Of a stretch of 6,083 nucleotides of DNA, positions 1 through 6,083 are shown one piece after another (the first letter of the stretch is position 1; every line of letters begins with the position of its first letter). The notes beneath the pieces were generated by a model. That model did no database searches, had not been told where the DNA came from, and saw only the letters and a list, made by a program, of their open reading frames with translations. Origin of the DNA: Nitrospirota bacterium (lineage in GTDB: Bacteria > Nitrospinota > Nitrospinia > Nitrospinales > VA-1); NCBI GenBank assembly GCA_003235465.1, contig QJWD01000386.1:1-6083 (forward strand). The letters are read 5' to 3'. Both the position numbers and the translations under genes were made by a program.

Positions 1-669
1 GCCGGCGTCGGCCACGGCCACCTGCGCTTCCGCGAGGCGGCTCTCGGCGCGCTTCTGCCAAGGCGCGGCGGGCGGCGTGGCCTTCGCCAAAGCGCTCCAG
101 GCGCGATAGGCCGCTTCCGTCCTTCCCGCCTGGTAATCCGCCAGCGCCAGGTAATAGCGCACCCCCGGATGCGCGGGGTCTATGGCGCTCCCCTGCACGA
201 ACGACCGCTTCGCTTCCGGCGTGATTTTGCCTTCCGCCGCCGAAACCAGGGTTTCACCCATCGTCACCCGCAGGTCCGCATTGTAGGGAGCGATCTCGAT
301 GGCGTGCGAGAACGCCATCATCGATTTATCGGCCTGGCCCAGCGTCGAATACGAACGCGCGAGCAGCGTCCATCCTTCCAGATCGTCGGGCGCGGTCTCC
401 AGGCGTTTCGCCAGGCGGTCGGTGAGCTTATCGAGCGGCATGTCCATGAGCGCGCTGGCGCCCGCCTTGGGAACCCTGCTGGCGAACGTGCGCACCGGAA
501 TCTGCCGGCCCGTCTCGCTCATCGCGGCGAGCCGGCTCTTTTCCATCTGTGCGGAAGGAACCTCCGTGTTGTAGATCACCAACAGCCCGGCGACCACCAC
601 ACCCGCGGATATCCAGCCGACAACCCTGAAATACCCCGGGATCTTTTTACCGTCGATCTCCATATTCAT
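1..669 (-). CDS. CcmI/CycH/NrfG-like TPR protein, membrane-anchored (partial, C-terminus off left edge)
   Basis: The 223 visible codons are open to the window edge. A short cytoplasmic N-terminus is followed by one hydrophobic segment (about residues 14-33, FRVVGWISAGVVVAGLLVIY) and then a soluble, presumably periplasmic domain. Residues 79-126 hold a hallmark of the cytochrome c biogenesis TPR family: LDKLTDRLAKRL, then PDDLEGWTLLARSYSTLGQ. A second TPR (about 167-200) reads HPGVRYYLALADYQAGRTEAAYRAW. CcmI/CycH proteins hold apocytochrome c for the haem lyase; NrfG does so for NrfA. Betaproteobacterial CcmI often has two N-terminal membrane segments, whereas this has one, so the NrfG/CcmH-like branch is equally possible. 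Two in-frame ATGs (669 and 663) follow purine-rich GAGGAAAGAGG; either could be the start. About 480 bp free of genes lie upstream, so this looks like the first gene of its transcript rather than the last gene of a ccmABCDEFGHI operon. The assignment rests on motifs only. Confidence 0.8.
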   Translation of the reverse strand, partial: MNMEIDGKKIPGYFRVVGWISAGVVVAGLLVIYNTEVPSAQMEKSRLAAMSETGRQIPVRTFASRVPKAGASALMDMPLDKLTDRLAKRLETAPDDLEGWTLLARSYSTLGQADKSMMAFSHAIEIAPYNADLRVTMGETLVSAAEGKITPEAKRSFVQGSAIDPAHPGVRYYLALADYQAGRTEAAYRAWSALAKATPPAAPWQKRAESRLAEAQVAVADAG

Positions 670-800
670 TCGCCTCTTTCCTCATGCATGGGCCGCATCC
701 TGCACATACCCTCCTGCAAGCGACGACGCCAGCGGAGCGGTGCATCGCATTAACATCTGCTTTTTCAAAAGGCGCGAAACATCCCTCGCCCTGTCAATTC

Positions 801-806
801 ATTCTA
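801..806 (-). promoter_or_regulatory. Candidate -10 element (TAGAAT) for the leftward TPR gene
   Basis: On the minus strand this hexamer reads TAGAAT, one mismatch from TATAAT. Setting its last T at -7 puts the transcription start near 794, giving a leader of about 125 nt. There is no recognisable -35 hexamer at 17 bp spacing, as is usual for promoters activated by FNR/CRP-type factors bound at -41.5. The box at 829-842 sits at exactly that distance. The perfect TTGACA nearby (797 to 792 on the minus strand) has no matching -10 and is less likely to be used. Confidence 0.45.
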
Positions 807-808
807 TG

Positions 809-821
809 CGAAGTGACTTCG
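809..821. promoter_or_regulatory. 13-bp perfect palindrome, possible operator in the promoter spacer
   Basis: The sequence CGAAGTGACTTCG is a perfect inverted repeat of 6 bp around one central base. Relative to the predicted leftward start near 794 it covers about -15 to -27, between the -10 element and the FNR/CRP-type box. A protein bound there would block RNA polymerase, so a repressor site is plausible. No known operator is recognised and a chance palindrome cannot be excluded. Confidence 0.3.
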
Positions 822-828
822 AAACCCA

Positions 829-842
829 GTGATCCAAATCAC
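829..842. promoter_or_regulatory. FNR/CRP-family binding site (GTGAT-N4-ATCAC)
   Basis: GTGATCCAAATCAC is a perfect 5+4+5 inverted repeat. It matches the FNR/ANR consensus TTGAT-N4-ATCAA except at the symmetrical outer T and at one position in each half, and it also fits the CRP pattern TGTGA-N6-TCACA with one mismatch when read as AGTGA-N6-TCACA. The family is therefore clear but not the member: oxygen-sensing FNR/ANR, a DNR/NNR nitric oxide sensor or a CRP-like protein are all possible. Its centre (835.5) lies 41.5 bp upstream of the leftward start predicted from the -10 at 801-806, the classic class II activator position. Seen from the rightward operon it is about 270 bp upstream of the start and unlikely to act there directly. 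Confidence 0.6.
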
Positions 843-943
843 AGGCGCGAGTGATCCGTCTTATCGTGAACGAAGAAAGCAGGAGTTAATCTGGAACCGC
901 CTCACCAGACGTCGTTGGCCTGAAAAGAGTTATCGATGATACC

Positions 944-960
944 GGGTGCGACTGGCACCC
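944..960. other. GC-rich hairpin, 6-bp stem with 5-base loop
   Basis: GGGTGC (944-949) pairs with GCACCC (955-960) around the loop GACTG. The outer ACC at 941 could pair with GGT at 964-966 across a bulge. No T-run follows on either strand, so it does not look like an intrinsic terminator. Its role is unknown; it may be an RNA structure in a longer transcript or part of a protein site. Confidence 0.3.
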
Positions 961-965
961 CGCGG

Positions 966-992
966 TCACACGAATCATGCAACTGCGTGTGA
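966..992. promoter_or_regulatory. Spaced 7-bp dyad, candidate enhancer (upstream activator) site
   Basis: TCACACG (966-972) and CGTGTGA (986-992) are perfect inverted copies separated by 13 bases. The half-sites are 20 bp centre to centre, about two helical turns, as expected for a dimeric helix-turn-helix protein. The centre (979) is about 126 bp upstream of the start predicted for the sigma-54-type promoter, inside the usual range for bacterial enhancer-binding proteins. The specific activator cannot be named. Confidence 0.4.
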
Positions 993-1058
993 ACAAAAAG
1001 ATAAACCCGGGCCGCAGGAATGGAGCCGGGCGACGCACCGCATGCTGAAAAATCGCTT

Positions 1059-1071
1059 TAATATTTTGATG
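1059..1071 (-). promoter_or_regulatory. IHF-like site between dyad and sigma-54 promoter
   Basis: Read on the plus strand, TAATATTTTGATG fits the reverse of the IHF consensus (YAA-N4-TTGATW) with one mismatch at the last base. It lies in an AT-rich patch between the proposed enhancer dyad and the -24/-12 element, where IHF usually bends DNA in sigma-54 promoters. AT-rich DNA often matches this loose consensus by chance, so the support comes mainly from position. Confidence 0.3.
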
Positions 1072-1078
1072 AATTGAT

Positions 1079-1094
1079 TGGCCCGGGAATTGCT
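1079..1094 (+). promoter_or_regulatory. Sigma-54 (RpoN) type -24/-12 promoter
   Basis: TGGCCCGGGAATTGCT matches the RpoN consensus TGGCACG-N4-TTGCT at every conserved position except one (A to C). The invariant GG (1080-1081) and GC (1092-1093) have the required 10-bp gap. Transcription would start near 1105, giving a 48-nt leader before the ATG at 1153. No good sigma-70 promoter at standard spacing was seen upstream of the operon; TTGATT (1074-1079) would need a 20-bp spacer to reach CAGAAT. A sigma-54 promoter implies dependence on an activator ATPase. Confidence 0.5.
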
Positions 1095-1152
1095 TGGCTC
1101 AGAATCGTTAACCATCGAACCCACCAACAATAAAAAATAACGCCACCGACCC

Positions 1153-2437
<1,285 letters not shown>

Positions 2438-2451
<14 letters not shown>

Positions 2452-5173
2452 CCAGAGATCGCTCTCGGCCAAAACATGCGGGCTGGCGCTGGCGCTGAGC
2501 GCCCTGCTGGCCGCCTCGCCCGGCTACGCAGGCGGGCTTGAAGAAGCGCGCCAGGCGGCGCGCGCCAGGGATTTCACCCGCACCGCCGAAATTTTGAAGC
2601 CCCTGGCCGAGGCGGGCAACCTCGAAGCCCAGGTCACCCTCGCCGGGCTGTACCGCGCTGGGCAGGGCGTCGAGAAGAACCACGAGGCGGCGGTTCGGCT
2701 CCTGACCCTGGCCGCCAAAGCGGGAGACGCCGGCGCGCAGTATCAACTGGGCGTCATGCACGAGAACGGCTGGGGCACGCCGCGAGACCTCGCCCAGGCG
2801 AAGAAATGGTTTGCCGAGGCGGATAAGCAGGGTCACCCGCTGGCGCGTGAAAAGCTCAGGCTGATGGCGAAAGCGCCCTCCCCCGCACCGGAGCCGGCGC
2901 TGCTTGCCGCCGCCCGCGCGGGCAACCTCGCCGCGCTCGAAAGCGCGCTCCTTCAAAGCGAAACCCTGGAGTATAAAGACGACACGGGCCGAACCGCTTT
3001 CTTCCTCGCCGCCGTGAACCGTCATTTCGACGCCGCCCTCAAGCTCGCGGAAGCAGGTGCCGACCGGGATGCGCAGGACCGGGATGGCGACACAGCGCTT
3101 ATTCAATTGACCCGCGAGGGTGACGAGGTAGGCGTAAAGCAACTTCTTTCGATGGGGGCCGATCCGGGGATCGAAAACCGTGAGAAGGAAAGCGCCCTCG
3201 GCCTCGCAGGTAACAATGCAAAGCTTGCCCCCCTGTTTGCCGAGGCCAAGGCCCTGGAGGACGCGCGCCAGGCGGCGCGGGCCCGGGACTTCAGCCGCAC
3301 CGCCGAAATTTTGAAACCACTGGCGGAAGCGGGAAACCTTGAAGCCCAGGTCACCCTCGCCGGGCTGTACCGCGCTGGGCAGGGCGTCGAGAAGAACCAC
3401 GAGGCGGCGGTTCGGCTCCTGACCCTGGCCGCCAAAGCGGGAGACGCCGGCGCGAAGTACCAGCTCGGCATCATGCACGAAAACGGCTGGGGCACGCCGA
3501 AGGACCCCGCCCAGGCGAAGAAATGGTTTGCCGAAGCAAGGGGGCACGCGCTGGCGGAAGTCAAAAAGACGCAGCTCGCGCAGGCGGAAAACGAGAGCCT
3601 GGAAACGCTCGCGGCGCGGTTGCTTGCCGCGGCAGGCGGCGGCCGGGCCGAGGAAGCGCGCTTCCTCATCGAGCGCGGCGCTCCGGTCAACGCCGCAGAC
3701 CCGCACGGGCTAACGCCGCTCATCGCCGCGACCCTGCATGGCCACCTGGAAGTCATCGGCGTGCTTCTCGAATCCGGCGCCGATGTGGAAAAGGAAAACC
3801 GTTACGGCGACCGCGCTCTCCATATCGCATCGGCCCGGGGAGACAGGGACGCGGTGGCCAGGCTCGTTAACGCGCGCGCCAGCAAGAACAGCCGCGACAA
3901 AAACGGCAACACGCCCCTCCTCGTCGCCACCCTCAAACGGCGGGACAGGGTGGCGCTCTTCCTCATTGAAAACGGCGCCGACATTGCCCCCAAAAACAAA
4001 AAGGACCTTTCCGCCGCCGACGTCGCGAAGGCAAACAAGTCTCAGAAGGTGCTTCAGGCGCTCATCGCCAAGGGGGCCACTCTGAGACCCGACGGCCCGA
4101 AAGAACCGGACACGGCGGCGCTGATCGCGCAGCTCGAGGAAAGCGCGAGCGGCGCGCAAGGGGCCGGGGGAGACCACCCCTACGCCAACTGGCCGCCCCT
4201 CACCATCGCCGCATATCGCGGACAAACCGCTGTAGCGCGTGCGCTGCTCGCGGGGGGCGCCGCCGTCGACGCCCAGGACCCAAACAGCAAAAGCGCCCTG
4301 CACCGCGCCGCGGAACGGGGCTTCACCGAGATCGTTCGCGCCCTGCTCGATCATGGCGCGAACGCCAACCTCGCCCTGCCCGAACAGGAAACCCCGCTGC
4401 ACCTGGCGGCGAGGGGCGGGCACACGGAGGTGATGAAACTGTTGCTTAAAGCCGGGGCGGATAAAAGCGCAGCGACCAAAAGCGGCATAACAGCCCTCGG
4501 CCTCGCCATCGAAAACAACCGTAAGGAAGCGGCGAACCTGCTCGTCGCCCCGGGCGGCCGCCTCGCCCGGGAAGATAAAGACGCCGCGCTGATTCTCGCC
4601 GCCGGAAGGGGATGGCACGGGCTGGCCCTCTCCCTGCTCAAGCAGGGCGCTAATGTCAACAGCCGCGACCCGGGCGGGCAAGGCGCATTGTCGCACGCGG
4701 CAAGCGCGGGCCACCTCGAAACCGTTGAACTCCTTCTCGAACAGGGGGCCGATGCCCTCGCACGCGACAAGGCGGGCCATTCTCCGCTCGCGCTCGCGGC
4801 GAAGCGCGGACACGCCAGGATCGTGGATCGCCTGATTCGCGCCAAAGCGAGCGTCGATCAGCCTGCGGCGGGCGGCAACACCGCCCTCATGCTCGCCGCC
4901 GCTCACGGCCACCTCGAAACCGTTCGCCTGCTTCTCGACGCGGGCAGCTCGGTGAACGGGAGAAACGACAACGGGGACACGGCCCTGTTCATGGCCGTCA
5001 GGGAGGGCCACGCCCCGGTGGTCGCGCATCTACTTGAACAGGGCGCGGACCCCAACCTGAGAAACGGCAAGCGGCAGCAAGCCTACTCCCAGGTGGCCGA
5101 GGGCCGCGACGACATCATGACGCTTCTCAAAAACCACAAGGCGTCACGAAGCTGGTTTTCCGAAATCTTTTAA
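2438..5173 (+). CDS. Exported Sel1-repeat/ankyrin-repeat protein, 911 aa
   Basis: A signal peptide (residues 1-31: basic start, hydrophobic LALALSALLAAS, probable cleavage after PGYA) directs this to the periplasm; there is no lipobox. Block 1 has two Sel1-type repeats (about 58-133, with WG-TP and AKKWFAEA signatures), then ankyrin cluster 1 (about 152-270, roughly three repeats). Block 2 repeats the Sel1 pair (273-367), followed by ankyrin cluster 2 (about 388-550, roughly four to five repeats). A proline/glycine/alanine linker (551-579) leads to ankyrin cluster 3 (580-905, roughly nine to ten repeats), ending SRSWFSEIF. Typical ankyrin cores such as TPLHLAARGGHTEVMKLLLKAGAD are clear. Sel1 and ankyrin repeats bind proteins, so a scaffold, assembly or inhibitor role is likely, with no catalytic site seen. 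The TTG start overlaps the flavoprotein gene by 14 bp, indicating translational coupling. Exported ankyrin proteins are known, but a Sel1/ankyrin alternation on one chain is unusual. The partner is unknown. Confidence 0.9.
2537..2821 (+). repeat. Duplicated Sel1 block, copy 1
   Basis: This encodes residues 34-128 and aligns without gaps to 3254-3538, offset 717 bp (239 codons). By hand count the copies differ at about 25 of 285 positions, many of them silent. The differences are uneven: about 13 in the first 87 bp, none in the middle 114 bp (2624-2737), about 12 in the last 84 bp. Confidence 0.92.
3254..3538 (+). repeat. Duplicated Sel1 block, copy 2
   Basis: This encodes residues 273-367, the second copy of the Sel1 pair. 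The segment 3341-3454 is identical base for base to 2624-2737. After residue 367 the copies drift: copy 2 continues RGHALAEV where copy 1 has DKQGHPLARE, two residues longer. Because ankyrin repeats follow each copy, the ancestral duplication probably covered a Sel1-plus-ankyrin unit. Confidence 0.92.
4709..4726 (+). repeat. 18-bp direct repeat within ankyrin cluster 3, copy 1
   Basis: GGCCACCTCGAAACCGTT encodes the GHLETV ankyrin segment and recurs identically at 4907-4924. The 198-bp spacing is 66 codons, exactly two 33-residue ankyrin repeats, which suggests expansion by two-repeat units. Confidence 0.75.
4907..4924 (+). repeat. 18-bp direct repeat within ankyrin cluster 3, copy 2
   Basis: Identical to 4709-4726, in the same position of an ankyrin repeat two units later. 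The flanking bases are more diverged. Confidence 0.75.
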
Positions 5174-5187
5174 CCCGGGGCCGGGCG

Positions 5188-6083
5188 ATGAGCACACTTG
5201 CTAGCAAGAAAATCCTGATGCAGCGGGCGGCGCTGGATAAAGCGCCCTTCCCCGCCACGCCGGTTGCCAAGGAGCCCGGCGCCCCTTCGGCCGCCCCCCG
5301 GAAGTACCGGCCGGGTGCCCTGGCCAGAGCCGGCGCTTTCCTGTTTTACGGGTCGATGGCGTTTCTCGCCTACGCCGGATGGAAAACCCGGCACCTCGAA
5401 TACCTGACGCCGGAAGGCGGCCTGGGCTACCGGCTCGGCATCACCGGCGGCGTCATCCTGCTCGTGCTCCTGCTCTACCCGCTGCGCAAGAAGACGCGCT
5501 TCATGCGGAACTGGGGCCCAGTCAAGCACTGGTTCCGCATCCACATGGCTCTCGGTGTCCTGGGCCCGCTGTGCATCCTGTACCACGCGAATTTCAGCCT
5601 CGGGTCCGCCAACAGCAACGTCGCCCTGTTCTGCATGCTCACGGTCATGGGCAGCGGCCTGGTGGGACGTTTTCTCTACACGCGGATTCATTACGGACTC
5701 TACGGCAGCCGCGCCACCCTCAAGGAACTGCAGGACGAGCTCAAGAACGAAGAGGCCGAGGGGAATCAACTGCCCGATTTTCCACCCCGGGTCCGCGAGC
5801 GGCTGCACGCGCTGGCGGAGCGGGCGCTCGCGCCCGCCGGGTCGTTCGCCGGGGTGGTGGCGCGAGGCCTGTTCGCGGGCATCAGGCACCGATGGATTCT
5901 TTCCGGCCTGCTGCGCGAGGTCCGGCAGGCGCTTTCGGCCCATAAGCGGGCGGCGAAACTGAGCGACGGGGTGGCAGAGTCGCGGTACATAAAATCGGAA
6001 CGGTGGATGCGGGAATACCTGGATACCCTCACCCGCATCTCCGAGATCGACGTGTTCGCACGGATGTTTTCATTCTGGCACAT
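5188..6083 (+). CDS. Multi-spanning b-type cytochrome / ferric-reductase-like membrane protein (partial, C-terminus off right edge)
   Basis: The 298 visible codons start at ATG 5188, 14 bases after the previous stop, with a weak GGGG seven bases upstream; an alternative ATG lies at 5218. A basic N-terminus of about 47 residues precedes membrane segments at about 48-64, 83-98, 116-134 and 144-163. The third segment has His119 and His133 fourteen residues apart, the spacing expected for two stacked b-haems in one helix, with His114 just before (KHWFRIHMALGVLGPLCILYH). Then comes a charged, helix-rich soluble stretch (about 165-292), placed in the cytoplasm by the positive-inside rule. The window ends at FSFWH, probably the start of the partner haem-ligand helix. 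Ferric reductase-like or cytochrome b561-like proteins move electrons across the membrane; here the donor could be the flavoprotein encoded first in the operon. Haem binding is inferred from the spacing alone. A downstream c-type cytochrome would fit but is not visible. Confidence 0.75.
   Translation, partial: MSTLASKKILMQRAALDKAPFPATPVAKEPGAPSAAPRKYRPGALARAGAFLFYGSMAFLAYAGWKTRHLEYLTPEGGLGYRLGITGGVILLVLLLYPLRKKTRFMRNWGPVKHWFRIHMALGVLGPLCILYHANFSLGSANSNVALFCMLTVMGSGLVGRFLYTRIHYGLYGSRATLKELQDELKNEEAEGNQLPDFPPRVRERLHALAERALAPAGSFAGVVARGLFAGIRHRWILSGLLREVRQALSAHKRAAKLSDGVAESRYIKSERWMREYLDTLTRISEIDVFARMFSFWH

Larger units (their letters stand above)
670..1152. other. Divergent intergenic control region, no gene found
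   Basis: This 483-bp stretch separates the leftward TPR gene from the rightward operon. It is less GC-rich than the flanking genes, especially at 1051-1078 and 1129-1140. No reading frame with credible start, ribosome binding site and protein-like composition is visible, and no tRNA-like fold was noticed. It contains several symmetrical elements listed separately: a perfect FNR/CRP-type box, a 13-bp palindrome, a GC-rich hairpin, a spaced 7-bp dyad, an IHF-like sequence and a sigma-54-type promoter. A second copy of GTGATCC (851-857) lies 22 bp from the one in the FNR/CRP-type box and may be a half-site. Confidence 0.8.

Noticed and set aside
169..753. 194-codon open frame on the plus strand
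   Set aside because: It is antisense to the TPR gene and is rich in arginine and histidine, typical of a shadow frame.
792..797. Perfect TTGACA on the minus strand as a -35 element
   Set aside because: At 17-bp spacing the -10 position reads CGCCTT, which is not promoter-like; the TAGAAT with an activator box fits better.
944..960. Hairpin as an intrinsic terminator
   Set aside because: No T-run follows the stem on either strand and neither flanking gene is transcribed toward it.
936..992. 18-codon frame ATG to TGA, possible leader peptide
   Set aside because: It lies upstream of the predicted sigma-54 start, has only a weak ribosome site and no attenuation-like structure follows.
1072..1105. 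Sigma-70 promoter TTGATT ... CAGAAT
   Set aside because: The spacer would be 20 bp, longer than functional promoters usually tolerate; the sigma-54 element in the same place is a closer match.
3710..5029. 439-codon open frame on the minus strand
   Set aside because: Antisense to clear ankyrin repeats, arginine/glycine-rich and without domain signatures; a compositional shadow.
5170..5943. 257-codon open frame on the minus strand
   Set aside because: It opposes the membrane protein gene, whose helices and histidine spacing are convincing; this frame shows no domain or hydrophobic pattern.

Overview
The window is GC-rich with proteobacterial-style codon use. It carries a partial leftward gene, a long regulatory intergenic region, and the start of a rightward operon of at least three genes. 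The cytochrome c biogenesis-type TPR protein, the proposed sigma-54 promoter, the FNR/CRP-type box and the membrane electron-transfer proteins all suggest a respiratory Gram-negative proteobacterium. A betaproteobacterium is my best guess, but no rRNA or species-specific marker confirms it.

Layout. Positions 669 down to 1 (minus strand) encode the N-terminal 223 residues of a membrane-anchored TPR protein resembling CcmI/CycH/NrfG; the gene runs off the left edge. Positions 670-1152 are non-coding and look like a divergent control region. The leftward half has a perfect GTGAT-N4-ATCAC box centred exactly 41.5 bp upstream of the start predicted from a TAGAAT -10 element, with a second perfect palindrome in the spacer. 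The rightward half has a good sigma-54 -24/-12 element (1079-1094), an IHF-like sequence just upstream of it and a 7-bp dyad about 126 bp upstream of the predicted start.

The rightward operon begins with a 432-aa membrane-anchored flavoprotein (1153-2451). It joins a ferredoxin-like Fe-S domain to a thioredoxin-reductase/YpdA-like FAD/NAD(P)H domain. It overlaps by 14 bp a 911-aa exported protein (2438-5173, TTG start) built from two duplicated Sel1 blocks and three ankyrin clusters. Fourteen bases later comes a multi-spanning b-type cytochrome-like membrane protein (5188 to the right edge), cut just as its next histidine-bearing helix begins.

How they may work together (inference). The flavoprotein could take electrons from cytoplasmic NAD(P)H and pass them through its Fe-S domain to the di-heme membrane protein and on to a periplasmic or extracellular acceptor encoded beyond the window. 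The Sel1/ankyrin protein would be a periplasmic scaffold or assembly factor. The divergent TPR gene may support c-type cytochrome maturation for the same chain. The strongest unusual features are the hybrid Sel1/ankyrin protein, whose duplicated blocks share a 114-bp stretch of exact identity inside diverged flanks, and the two different regulatory architectures packed back to back.
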